NCBI RefSeq assembly: GCF_007827695.1
Contig: NZ_VITA01000002.1
Span: forward strand, 398,018-462,017
Source: Sinorhizobium medicae
Lineage (GTDB): Bacteria; Pseudomonadota; Alphaproteobacteria; Rhizobiales; Rhizobiaceae
DNA: 64,000 bases
Direction: 5' to 3'
Below are positions 8,741 through 17,342 of this stretch, one piece after another (the stretch's first letter is position 1; every line of letters begins with the position of its first letter). The translations under genes and the position numbers were made by a program. The notes below the pieces were generated by a model that was given only the letters and a program-made list of their open reading frames with translations, did not search any database and was not told the origin of the DNA.

Positions 8741-9832
8741 ATGCCACATTCACGGCGCGCATCTGAGATCAAGGTGGCCGGCATCGGGAAGAGCTATGGC
8801 GCCTTCTGCGCGCTAAAGGATGTTTCGCTTGATATCGGCCGGGGGGAGTTCCTGACATTGCTTGGACCTTCAGGGTCCGGCAAGTCGACATTCCTCATGG
8901 TCCTGGCCGGATTTGAACGGCCCAGCCAGGGCAAACTGTTCAGGGATGGTGTCGATATCACCGACCAGCCACCGGAACGGCGCTCGGCCGGCATGGTCTT
9001 TCAGGGCTATGCCCTCTTTCCGCATATGAGCGTGGCGGCCAACATCGCCTTTCCCTTACGCGTGCGCCGTAAGCCCGAGGACGAGATCAAGCGCCGGGTA
9101 GGCGAAATGGTCGAGCGTGTCGGCTTGCTGGGCCACGAGCATAAGCTGCCCGCAAAACTCTCAGGCGGCCAGCAACAGCGCGTGGCATTGGCGCGTGCTC
9201 TTGTTTTCGAGCCGGGGGTTCTCCTGCTCGATGAGCCTTTCTCCGCACTCGACAAAAGCCTTCGCGGCCAGATGCAGGCAGAGATGAAGCGACTGCACGA
9301 GGAGACCGGCACGACGTTCGTCTTTGTCACGCACGATCAAAGCGAAGCGCTGGCGCTGTCTTCGCGCGTTTCCATCTTCAATCATGGCGAAGTCCTCCAG
9401 GTCGGCACGCCGCAAGAGGTGTACGAGCGGCCCAGCAGCCGTTTCGTTGCCGAGTTTCTGGGCGAGATCAACATGTTGCCGTTGCGTGACGTCCGGCCCG
9501 CAAATGGCGGAGCCCGCGGACTGGTGGAGGACCGCGAGGTGGCCTTAGGATTCGCCTCTGGCGATGTTCGCGGTGAAGCGGTCCTTGCCGTGCGGCCTGA
9601 GCATATGTCGATCGCACGCGAGCCGCATGCGCAGGAAAACAGCATCGCGGTCTCCGCGGTCTCCTCTACCTATCTTGGCTCCGCGGTGCGTCTCGAACTG
9701 GTGACGCGTGGCGGATCCAGCGCGAGCGTTTGCGTGCCGATGGAGTCGGCGCGCCACGCTCTGGAAGGGAGCGATACCGTTTGGCTGACATGGCCCGCCG
9801 GAAAAGGCTTTCTGTTGCCGGCCTCCGGCTGA
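8741..9832 (+). CDS. ABC transporter ATP-binding protein, polyamine/opine type (PotA-like)
   Basis: The 363-residue ATPase has Walker A GPSGSGKST (residues 42-50), Q-loop FQGYALFPHM, signature LSGGQQQRVALARAL, Walker B LLLDEPFSALD and the switch His in FVTHDQSEAL. A C-terminal TOBE-like regulatory domain follows from about residue 240. This layout is typical of the spermidine/putrescine, iron and opine ABC importers. ATG 8741 is preceded by GGTGAGGGAGAG. It is the first of four transporter genes and lies about 100 bp after the LysR gene. Confidence 0.92.
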   Translation: MPHSRRASEIKVAGIGKSYGAFCALKDVSLDIGRGEFLTLLGPSGSGKSTFLMVLAGFERPSQGKLFRDGVDITDQPPERRSAGMVFQGYALFPHMSVAANIAFPLRVRRKPEDEIKRRVGEMVERVGLLGHEHKLPAKLSGGQQQRVALARALVFEPGVLLLDEPFSALDKSLRGQMQAEMKRLHEETGTTFVFVTHDQSEALALSSRVSIFNHGEVLQVGTPQEVYERPSSRFVAEFLGEINMLPLRDVRPANGGARGLVEDREVALGFASGDVRGEAVLAVRPEHMSIAREPHAQENSIAVSAVSSTYLGSAVRLELVTRGGSSASVCVPMESARHALEGSDTVWLTWPAGKGFLLPASG

Positions 9833-9886
9833 AACACCACAGACCGGCAGACGCCTATTGTGCAGTGATAAAAAAGGGGAACGACG

Positions 9887-10972
9887 ATGAATGAAGCTTT
9901 TCAGAGAGACTGTATTGAAATTCTCGCAGACAAGGTCAAGCGCGGCGAGATGACCCGCCGGCGCTTTGCCCAGCTCGCCGCGATGCTCGTCGCCGGGGCG
10001 CCGCTGGCGCTCCGGGCAGGCGGTGCCGCGGCGCAGGCCAAGCAGCTTGTTTTCGTAAACTGGGGCGGAGATGCCATCACCGCCTATGACAAGGCTTACG
10101 GCCAGCCGTTTCTGGAGGAAGCCGGAATCACGGTCAGGCAAGACGGTTCGGGGCCGACCGAAGGTGCCATCACCGCCCAGTTCAAGAGTGGGGCTCCGAG
10201 CTGGGATATCGTCGATGCGGATCCCTTCTCGGCGATAACGCTGGGCAAGCAGGGGATGATCGAGGAAATCGACTACTCTGTTGTCGACAAGAATAAAATG
10301 CGTCCGGGTTTTGGCTGGGACTATGCCGCGTCGAGCTATTTCTTCTCCTACGTCATCGCCTACGATTCCGAAAAATACGGCGACAATCCTCCCAAAGGCA
10401 TGGCCGACTTCTTCGATGTGAATGCCTTCCCCGGCAAGCGCTCCCTCTACAAGTGGGGCAGCGCTATGTGGGAAGCGGCCCTTCTCGGTGACGGCGTCGC
10501 TCCCGAAAAGCTCTACCCGCTCGACCTCAAACGCGCCCATGACAAGATCGCCGCATTCAAGGAAAACGTCGTCGCCTATTGGGGCGGCGGCTCTGAAAGC
10601 CAGTCGCTCCTTCTCGACGGCGAGGCCTCAATGGCCCTCATCTGGTCGACCCGTGCCTCGCTGATCGAGCAGGACTCGGGTGGCCGCATCAAATTCATCT
10701 GGGATCAGGGCCTGCTGTCTCCGGGGGCCATGGCCGTCATAAAGGGCAACCCCGGCGGCCGCGACGCGGCGATGAAATTCATCGCAAGCGCTCAGGACCC
10801 GCAGAAGCAGCTTGTCATGTTCGACCTGCTTCGGCAGGGACCGGCAAATCCTGCTGCCGACGCGCTTATCCCCGAGGAGCAGAAGCGCAAGCAGATACCG
10901 CTTAACATGGAATGGTACGCAGAGCATTACGGGCCGGCGCTCAACGAATTCACCAAAATCGTTTCCGCCTGA
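9887..10972 (+). CDS. ABC transporter periplasmic substrate-binding protein (PotD/spermidine-putrescine family)
   Basis: The 361-residue binding protein has a probable Tat-type export signal. About 20 residues of N-region precede MTRRRFAQLAAMLVAGA and an Ala-rich cleavage area GGAAAQAKQ. The mature part begins LVFVNWGGD, as in PotD-like type II solute-binding proteins. The start ATG at 9887 follows AAAAGGGGAACGACG. It lies 54 bp after the ATPase gene and 7 bp before the first permease gene, so it is in one operon. Family members bind polyamines, opines or related cationic or zwitterionic compounds; the ligand here is unknown. Confidence 0.9.
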   Translation: MNEAFQRDCIEILADKVKRGEMTRRRFAQLAAMLVAGAPLALRAGGAAAQAKQLVFVNWGGDAITAYDKAYGQPFLEEAGITVRQDGSGPTEGAITAQFKSGAPSWDIVDADPFSAITLGKQGMIEEIDYSVVDKNKMRPGFGWDYAASSYFFSYVIAYDSEKYGDNPPKGMADFFDVNAFPGKRSLYKWGSAMWEAALLGDGVAPEKLYPLDLKRAHDKIAAFKENVVAYWGGGSESQSLLLDGEASMALIWSTRASLIEQDSGGRIKFIWDQGLLSPGAMAVIKGNPGGRDAAMKFIASAQDPQKQLVMFDLLRQGPANPAADALIPEEQKRKQIPLNMEWYAEHYGPALNEFTKIVSA

Positions 10973-10979
10973 GCCGCCG

Positions 10980-11813
10980 ATGCTCGCGCGCTCCCACAAT
11001 CTTGGCGCGGCGCTCCTTCTGGCGCCGCTTCTCCTGCTCCTTGCCGTGGCATACGGCATCCCGTTTCTTGGCGTGATGAGATGGAGCTTTACTCTGCCCG
11101 AGCCAGGGCTCGCGCAATATCTTACGGTTTTCACCGACCCGTTGGTGCAATCGGTTTTCGTGCGGACTGCGCGCATCTGTGCGCTCGTCACGGTGACGGC
11201 CGTCGCTGCTGCCTATGCCATTGCCTATGTTTGGGTGCGCGGCACGCCGGGTCAGCGGCTCATTGCGGAATACTGCATCCTCGTGCCGTTCTGGATCTCG
11301 GTGCTGACCCGCGCCTTTGGCTGGGTGGCACTTCTTTCGAACCGTGGGCTCATCAATAGCTGGCTGCAGTCGCTCGGCATCCTCGGCGAGCCTCTCGCTC
11401 TCGTCCGCAACGAGTTCGGCGTCGTCGTCGGGATGACGCATTTCCTTATACCGTTCGCGGTGTTTCCGATCGCATCGGCGATGCGCGCCGTCGACGAACG
11501 CGTGCTGCTTGCCGCGCGCGGTCTGGGCGCAAGCCGCACCCGCACCTTCTGGTCGGTATTCGTGCCTTTGACCATGTCGGGAATTATCGGCGCCGCATTG
11601 ATCGTTTTCGTCTTCGCGCTCGGCTTCTTCGTCACACCGGCAATTCTCGGCGGCGGCCGCAGCGTCATGGTGGCAGAGCTGGTCTACCTTCGCATATTCC
11701 AGAGTCCGGACTGGGGTCTTGGTGCTGCCATCAGCGTGACCCTCGTCCTGATCGTCGGCCTGCTGACGGCAGCCCTGTTCCGGTTTTTGCGGTTTTCCCA
11801 GATGGCAGGTTGA
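10980..11813 (+). CDS. ABC transporter permease (PotB-like)
   Basis: This 277-residue inner-membrane permease has about six transmembrane segments, beginning with ALLLAPLLLLLAVAYGIPFL. It carries the EAA-like cytoplasmic loop LLAARGLGASRTRTFWSVFV, which contacts the ATPase. ATG 10980 lies 7 bp after the binding-protein stop. The PotB-like position before a second permease gene fits a heterodimeric polyamine/opine importer. Confidence 0.9.
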   Translation: MLARSHNLGAALLLAPLLLLLAVAYGIPFLGVMRWSFTLPEPGLAQYLTVFTDPLVQSVFVRTARICALVTVTAVAAAYAIAYVWVRGTPGQRLIAEYCILVPFWISVLTRAFGWVALLSNRGLINSWLQSLGILGEPLALVRNEFGVVVGMTHFLIPFAVFPIASAMRAVDERVLLAARGLGASRTRTFWSVFVPLTMSGIIGAALIVFVFALGFFVTPAILGGGRSVMVAELVYLRIFQSPDWGLGAAISVTLVLIVGLLTAALFRFLRFSQMAG

Positions 11814-11815
11814 AG

Positions 11816-12613
11816 ATGAGTGCATATCGTCCTGGCCCTCTTGCCCTGTTCTTCGCCTTCGTGGTGATAATCTTCCTGCTGATGCCGCTGCTGGCTGTCG
11901 TACCGGTGTCGTTTACCCCATCGCGCATGCTCTCTATGCCGGCAGGAGAGCTGTCGATCAGGCATTATCGGGCGCTGTTTGAAGATCCACGCTGGCTCGA
12001 CAGCATCCTTCTCAGCCTGCGCGTCGGCCTTGTCTCCAGCGTGCTCGCGACGCTCTTCGCCCTTACATTCAGCCTCGGCATCTGGATGTTCCGGCCACGC
12101 TTCACCGCCGTTCTGGTGGGCTTCGTTCTTCTGCCGATGATCGTCCCGCCGGTTGTCTCCGCAATCACCCTCTACTTTCTGCTCACTTCGATGTCGAACA
12201 TCGGAAGCATGATCGGGTACGACACCTGGCTGGGGGTGGTGCTTGCCCATGTCGTGGTTACGGTGCCCTTCGCCGTGGTGCTCATTCTCGTCTCGCTCGG
12301 CCAGGTTGACCGGCGGATCGATCTCGCTGCGCGCGGGCTCGGCGCGTCCACATGGGAAAGGGCGACAAAGGTCATCATCCCCAACATCAAATTCGGGATT
12401 GCTGCGGCATGGCTCCTGTCTTTCGTGCTTTCCTGGGAGGAGATCGGCGTTACGCTCTTCATCACCAGCGTCAATGCCATTACCCTTCCACGGCTGATGT
12501 GGATGGGTTTGCGTGACAACATCGATCCCGCCATCGCAGCAATCTCGGTCATCCTGATCCTGATCACCGTTACGGCGATGACGATTCGCATCTTCTTCGC
12601 GCGATCCAGGTGA
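11816..12613 (+). CDS. ABC transporter permease (PotC-like)
   Basis: This second membrane subunit of the importer has 265 residues and about six transmembrane segments. Its EAA loop LAARGLGASTWERATKVIIP is typical of the PotC partner. I chose ATG at 11816; an in-frame TTG at 11810 overlaps the stop of the first permease gene and could add two residues. The gene closes the rightward arm of the divergon. No strong terminator is visible before yicC 166 bp downstream. Confidence 0.9.
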   Translation: MSAYRPGPLALFFAFVVIIFLLMPLLAVVPVSFTPSRMLSMPAGELSIRHYRALFEDPRWLDSILLSLRVGLVSSVLATLFALTFSLGIWMFRPRFTAVLVGFVLLPMIVPPVVSAITLYFLLTSMSNIGSMIGYDTWLGVVLAHVVVTVPFAVVLILVSLGQVDRRIDLAARGLGASTWERATKVIIPNIKFGIAAAWLLSFVLSWEEIGVTLFITSVNAITLPRLMWMGLRDNIDPAIAAISVILILITVTAMTIRIFFARSR

Positions 12614-12779
12614 CATGCGGGCGCCGATGATGCGTCCTACGCTCATGTGGACGAGTTCGGCACGGTGCGGATATTGCTTGCGGAGTTCCCCGCTGTGGCC
12701 ATAGTGCTTCCCGCAACAACGGCGGGCCTCCCCTCGGGGTACCTGGACCGTTGTGATTTTTGGATCACCGGAGGACAGG

Positions 12780-13667
12780 ATGCCGCTCCAATCGATGACC
12801 GGCTTTGCCAGGAGTGAGGGGAGCAGCGGGCGCTATCGCTGGGCCTGGGAACTCCGCTCCGTCAATGGCAAAGGGCTCGACATGCGCCTGCGGCTGCCGC
12901 CCGGGCTGGAGCGCTTCGAGCCCGACTGTCGACGCCTTGCTTCGCAGCATTTCGCACGAGGCAACGTGCAGGTCGGCCTTTCGCTCAGCAGAACTGAAAC
13001 CTCGGTCGAAGCCGTCGTCAACGAGGACGCGCTTGCCGCCGTCCTGAAGCTTCGCGAACGGCTGGGCGATGCAATCGATCCGGCGCCGCTCAAACTCGAC
13101 ACGCTGCTTTCCATACGCGGCATCGTCGATTTCCGGGAACCGGAGGAGAGCGAAAGCGAGCGCGCCGAGCGTGACGCGGAGGTACTCGCGGGCCTCGAAG
13201 GCGCGCTCGCAGATCTGCGGGCGATGCGGGAAGAAGAGGGCAAAGCGCTCGGCCAGGTTTTGCTCGCCCAGGTGGATCGGATGGAAAAGCTGGCGGCAAT
13301 CGTCGAAAACGATCCGTCCCGAAGCCCGAAGGCGATCGCCGACAGGTTGGCGCAGCAGGTCTCGATGGTCATCGACAATGCATCCTCGATCGATCGGGAA
13401 AGGTTGCATGCGGAGGTAGCGCTGCTGGCGACGAAGGCGGACCTTCGCGAGGAACTCGACCGGCTGAGCTCGCATATCGCTGCCGCTCGCGACCTCCTGA
13501 CAAAGGGTGGGCCCGTCGGGCGCAAGCTCGATTTCCTTGCACAGGAATTTAACCGCGAATCGAATACCATCTGTTCGAAGTCGAATGCCGCCGCCGTCTC
13601 GGCCGCCGGTATCGAGTTGAAGGTCGTAATCGACCATTTCCGCGAACAGGTTCAGAATCTGGAGTAG
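12780..13667 (+). CDS. YicC-family protein (stress-induced endoribonuclease-like)
   Basis: The 295-residue protein begins MPLQSMTGFARSEG and has the YicC N-terminal domain with WELRSVNGKGLD. It ends with the characteristic C-terminal segment GRKLDFLAQEFNRESNTI. YicC proteins are associated with RNA turnover and stationary-phase survival in enterobacteria. ATG 12780 is preceded by GGAGGACAGG; an in-frame upstream ATG at 12753 lacks a binding site. The gene is 3 bp upstream of gmk, the usual arrangement in proteobacteria. It appears separated from mltG by the accessory divergon. Confidence 0.92.
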   Translation: MPLQSMTGFARSEGSSGRYRWAWELRSVNGKGLDMRLRLPPGLERFEPDCRRLASQHFARGNVQVGLSLSRTETSVEAVVNEDALAAVLKLRERLGDAIDPAPLKLDTLLSIRGIVDFREPEESESERAERDAEVLAGLEGALADLRAMREEEGKALGQVLLAQVDRMEKLAAIVENDPSRSPKAIADRLAQQVSMVIDNASSIDRERLHAEVALLATKADLREELDRLSSHIAAARDLLTKGGPVGRKLDFLAQEFNRESNTICSKSNAAAVSAAGIELKVVIDHFREQVQNLE

Positions 13668-13670
13668 GAT

Positions 13671-14330
13671 ATGAAACCGGCGACCGTTTCGCCCACAAAG
13701 ATCGCTCGCCGCGGGCTGATGCTCGTGATCTCATCGCCGTCAGGTGCGGGGAAGTCGACGATCGCCCGTAACCTGCTCGAAGCCGATCCGGACCTTAGCA
13801 TTTCGGTGAGCGTGACCACGCGTTCGCGGCGCCCGAGCGAGATCGAGGGACGACATTATTTTTTCAAGACCATCCGTGAGTTCGAGGCGCTGAAAGCAAC
13901 GGATTCGCTGCTTGAATGGGCGGAAGTGCACGGGAACTTCTACGGCACGCCACGCGATGCAGTGGAAAAGGCGATGGGCGAAGGCCGTGACATGCTGTTC
14001 GACATCGACTGGCAGGGTGCGCAGCAGCTGCAGGAGAAGATGGCGGGCGACGTGGTATCGATCTTCATCCTGCCGCCCTCGATGGCCGAATTGCAGTCGA
14101 GGCTCCACCGGCGCGCCGAGGACAGCGAAGAGGTCATCGCGACCCGGCTCGCCAACTCCCGGGCCGAAATAGAGCACTGGCGTGAATATGATTACATCGT
14201 GGTCAACGACGATCTCGACCGGGCCTTCTCCTCCGTCCGGGCAATAGTCGAAGCCGAGCGCCTTCGCCGCGACAGGCGACCTGGCCTCTTCGAATTCGTC
14301 AACGGGCTGCTGACCGAAAATCCGCTTTGA
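13671..14330 (+). CDS. gmk: guanylate kinase
   Basis: This 219-residue cytosolic enzyme phosphorylates GMP to GDP with ATP. It has the P-loop SPSGAGKST (residues 22-30), the GMP-binding region [17 protein letters not shown] and the segment [15 protein letters not shown]. Length is normal for the family. It is probably cotranscribed with yicC, and its 3' end faces rsmA with only 19 bp between stops. Confidence 0.97.
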   Translation: MKPATVSPTKIARRGLMLVISSPSGAGKSTIARNLLEADPDLSISVSVTTRSRRPSEIEGRHYFFKTIREFEALKATDSLLEWAEVHGNFYGTPRDAVEKAMGEGRDMLFDIDWQGAQQLQEKMAGDVVSIFILPPSMAELQSRLHRRAEDSEEVIATRLANSRAEIEHWREYDYIVVNDDLDRAFSSVRAIVEAERLRRDRRPGLFEFVNGLLTENPL

Positions 14331-14349
14331 GCGCGCCGCTTGTGCTTCT

Positions 14350-15174
14350 CTACAGGCAGTTGGCCAAACGGCAGAATTCTTCGACGGAGAGCGTTTCCGC
14401 GCGCCGCTTCGGATCGATGCCCGCCTTTGCAAGCAGCGCCTCGCCGCCCAAGGGTTTGAGACTCTGGCGGAGCATCTTTCGGCGTTGCCCGAAAGCCGCC
14501 TGGGTGACCTTCTCGAGGACCGCGGGCGAACAGGGGATGGGGACCTCGATGGGTTCGAGATGGACCACGGTCGAGGTCACTTTCGGCGGCGGCGTGAAGG
14601 CCTGAGGAGGTACGTCGAATGCAAGACTGGCCTTCGTTCGCCAGCCGCAGAGGACTCCGAGCCTGCCATAGTGGTCGTCATCCGGGCTGGCGACGATCCG
14701 TAGGCCCACCTCACGCTGGAACATCAGCGTCATGGATTGCCAGAAGGGCGGCCAGCGCCCGGGCAGCAGCCAATTGACGAGAAGCTGCGTTCCGACATTG
14801 TAGGGGAGATTGGCTATGATGCGCACCGGACCGTCGGCAAGCGCCTCGAAGTCCACCTTCAGCGCATCGCCTTCGACGACGTCGAGCCGCTCCGGATAGT
14901 GAGCGCCGATCTCTGCGAGCGCCGGCAGGCAGCGCGAATCGCGCTCGATTGCAACGACCTTCTTTGCCCCGAGAGCGAGGATCGCGCGGGTAAGGCCGCC
15001 GGGTCCCGGGCCGACCTCGATAACCGTGGCACCCTCCAGCGGACCGGCTGTGCGTGCGATCTTCTGGGTGAGGTTGAGATCGAGAAGGAAGTTCTGCCCG
15101 AGCGCTTTCTTCGCGTCGAGACCGTGGCGCTGGATGACGTCGCGTAGCGGTGGCAGGCCGTCGAGAGCCGCCAT
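14350..15174 (-). CDS. rsmA: 16S rRNA (adenine(1518)-N6/adenine(1519)-N6)-dimethyltransferase
   Basis: The KsgA/RsmA protein of 274 residues dimethylates two adjacent adenosines near the 3' end of 16S rRNA late in 30S assembly. It shows [11 protein letters not shown], the SAM motif [11 protein letters not shown] and the catalytic NLPYN motif IV, followed by the C-terminal helical domain with [13 protein letters not shown]. Its ATG overlaps the pdxA stop by one base (TGATG), so the pair is translationally coupled. The lptD-surA-pdxA-rsmA order matches that of enterobacteria. Confidence 0.97.
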   Translation of the reverse strand: MAALDGLPPLRDVIQRHGLDAKKALGQNFLLDLNLTQKIARTAGPLEGATVIEVGPGPGGLTRAILALGAKKVVAIERDSRCLPALAEIGAHYPERLDVVEGDALKVDFEALADGPVRIIANLPYNVGTQLLVNWLLPGRWPPFWQSMTLMFQREVGLRIVASPDDDHYGRLGVLCGWRTKASLAFDVPPQAFTPPPKVTSTVVHLEPIEVPIPCSPAVLEKVTQAAFGQRRKMLRQSLKPLGGEALLAKAGIDPKRRAETLSVEEFCRLANCL

Positions 15175-16202
15175 CAGTGCTTCATCCCTTTGGCGTTGCG
15201 GGCAAGTTCCGCAGCGAGCCGCAGAGACGCCAGAAGGCTGTCCTCGCGCGCGATCCCCTTTCCGGCAAGGCTGAAAGCCGTCCCGTGATCCGGCGAGGTT
15301 CTGATGAAGGGCAGGCCGAGGGTGACGTTGACGCTGTCGTCGAAGCCGAGCGCCTTGGCCGGTATCAACGCCTGATCGTGATACATGCAGATGGCGACGT
15401 CGTAAGTCTCTCTCGCGCGGTCGTGGAACATGGTGTCCGCCGGCAAAGGCCCGACGACGTCGAGCCCCTCGGCGCGCATGCGGTCGATCACGGGCCGAAT
15501 GAGGGCGTCATCCTCGCGGCCGAGCGCGCCGCCTTCGCCGGCATGCGGGTTGAGGCCGGCAACTGCGAGGCGTGGCGCCGGCAGACCGAAGCGGCTTCTC
15601 AGATCGGCTGCGGCGATCGTGCAGGTTCGATAGATCAGTTCCGGCGTCAGCGCGGCGGGCACGTCCTTGAGCGGGATATGGATCGTCACCGGAACGGCAC
15701 GCAGTTTCGGGCCCGCCAGCATCATCACCGGCAGGGCGGCGAGGCCGGTTGCTCGCTGGGCGAGGTCCGCCAGATACTCGGTATGGCCCGGAAAGAGGAA
15801 ACCCGCTTCGTAGAGCACTGCCTTGGCAATCGGGTTGGTGGCAACGGCCGAGGCTTCGCCGGCCATCGCGAGCCGAACGGCCGTGTCGATCGCACCCGTC
15901 ACGGCCGAGGCGTTCGCCGGATCAGGTCGACCGGGAACAACGGGGGCAGGGGAGCGGACGGGCAAAACGGGAAAGGTCTGCTGGAAAGCGGCAACGGCCC
16001 CGAAACAATCGGTCTCGCATATCGGCACCGTCTCGCCCAGGAGCTTGGCGCGGGCGGCAAGCACTGCAGGATCACCCACATAAAGAAACGGCGGCGTCAG
16101 CCGATCGGCCCGCTTCAACCAGACGGAAAGGCTGATATCCGGACCGATCCCGGCCGGGTCGCCCATGGTCAGGGCGACCGGCCCGATGCTCGTCTCGTTC
16201 AT
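15174..16202 (-). CDS. pdxA: 4-hydroxythreonine-4-phosphate dehydrogenase
   Basis: PdxA, 342 residues, oxidises 4-phosphohydroxy-L-threonine in the DXP-dependent pyridoxal 5'-phosphate pathway. Family motifs include [13 protein letters not shown], the metal-binding histidine segments HIPLKDV and NPHAGEGG, and [16 protein letters not shown]. It lies 9 bp after the SurA-like gene and overlaps rsmA by one base, as part of the envelope-assembly operon. No strong Shine-Dalgarno precedes its ATG, consistent with coupling to upstream translation. Confidence 0.97.
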   Translation of the reverse strand: MNETSIGPVALTMGDPAGIGPDISLSVWLKRADRLTPPFLYVGDPAVLAARAKLLGETVPICETDCFGAVAAFQQTFPVLPVRSPAPVVPGRPDPANASAVTGAIDTAVRLAMAGEASAVATNPIAKAVLYEAGFLFPGHTEYLADLAQRATGLAALPVMMLAGPKLRAVPVTIHIPLKDVPAALTPELIYRTCTIAAADLRSRFGLPAPRLAVAGLNPHAGEGGALGREDDALIRPVIDRMRAEGLDVVGPLPADTMFHDRARETYDVAICMYHDQALIPAKALGFDDSVNVTLGLPFIRTSPDHGTAFSLAGKGIAREDSLLASLRLAAELARNAKGMKH

Positions 16203-16211
16203 ATTGGCTCG

Positions 16212-17159
16212 TTATTTGTTGACGATCTGCGCTTTCGAACGCAGCTCTTCGAGATATTTGGCGCTGTTCGGATCTTCACCGCCGGACTTCTTCTTGCCGA
16301 GGTCCTCGGCCCGGAAGACGATCTCGGCAGCAGCATCATCGTTGACCTGACGCTTCTTGCAGATGGCCAGGTATTCGACACCCTTTTCGGTGACCCGCGT
16401 ACCTGTCGTCATGCTGTCGCCGGCTTTCTCGACAAGCGGCTTCCAATCCTCGGGCAATTGCTGGGCGAGGATACGACCGAGGCTGCGAATCGACACGTCG
16501 CGGTAGTTCGCCGCAAAAGCCTTCGAGGTATCACAGCCGGGGAACTTCGAGCGCGAGGCGTTGGCTTCAGCCTGCCGCTTCGCCGTGATGGCGCCGCGTT
16601 TCGATTCGGGAATGACGAAAATCACCTGCTGCAGGAAATATTCGGTCGTCACCGGCTTGTTGCCGCCGCCTTGCATCATACGCTTGACCAGGTCACCGCC
16701 GGAAAGGCGGCTGGCATTGCCGTAGCGGAAGTTGACGACTCGCGGCCAGCTCATCTGGACTGCGATATACTGCTTGAAATGGTCGATGCCGACGCCGGCC
16801 TGCTCGAGGATCTTGCCGAGCTGCTCCGGCGAAAGCTTGTTTCCGGAGGCGAAACGCGCAAAGGCGGCGTCGACCTCGTCCGTGCTGACGGACTGCTGAA
16901 CGCGCGCGATCTCGGCGCGTTTCAGGACCTCGTCTACGAGCTGCTGTTTCGCTTCGGCTGCGCCGCCGCTTTGCCGTTGAAGGCGGAGAAAGGCGACGCG
17001 CTTGGCGACGTCGCCGGAGGTGATAACGGTGCCGTTGACGACCACCTCGACCGAACTTGCCGCCGCCGTCGCCGTGGTGGCCGTTCCGGTTGCAAGGCTC
17101 AATGCACCAGCCAGTGCTATCGCCGAAAGCACCCTCACGATCGAGTTTTTCCCGCCCAT
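16212..17159 (-). CDS. SurA N-terminal-domain protein (periplasmic parvulin-like chaperone)
   Basis: The 315-residue exported protein has a signal peptide from NSIVRVLSAIALAGALSL to TATAAASS. A SurA-N domain follows (VVVNGTVITSGDVAKRVAFL, then KQQLVDEVLKRAEIAR), then a degenerate parvulin-like PPIase segment. SurA proteins escort unfolded outer-membrane proteins, including LptD, in the periplasm. The gene sits between lptD and pdxA as surA does in E. coli. ATG 17159 is preferred because AGGGG lies 6 nt upstream; ATG 17165 is also possible. It is shorter than E. coli SurA, with at most one PPIase-like domain. Confidence 0.85.
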   Translation of the reverse strand: MGGKNSIVRVLSAIALAGALSLATGTATTATAAASSVEVVVNGTVITSGDVAKRVAFLRLQRQSGGAAEAKQQLVDEVLKRAEIARVQQSVSTDEVDAAFARFASGNKLSPEQLGKILEQAGVGIDHFKQYIAVQMSWPRVVNFRYGNASRLSGGDLVKRMMQGGGNKPVTTEYFLQQVIFVIPESKRGAITAKRQAEANASRSKFPGCDTSKAFAANYRDVSIRSLGRILAQQLPEDWKPLVEKAGDSMTTGTRVTEKGVEYLAICKKRQVNDDAAAEIVFRAEDLGKKKSGGEDPNSAKYLEELRSKAQIVNK

Positions 17160-17342
17160 AATCATCCCCTGCTCGTTCTGCCTCCCGTTGCCGGCGGCCA
17201 GTTGCCACACTGCCGACCTGCTACGACTGGCTCTGTGCATTGCCGGCGCCGTAGCTGTCAATGGAGGCAAATGCATAATACATGCGGCCAAACAATGACA
17301 AGACCGCAGGATCGATTCAGCTAAGGGCGGGTCACGGCCGCT

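Noticed and set aside
15150..17324. 724-codon open frame on the plus strand across pdxA and the SurA-like gene
   Set aside because: Antisense shadow; composition rich in Arg, Gly and His with no domain. The minus-strand genes carry full catalytic motifs.
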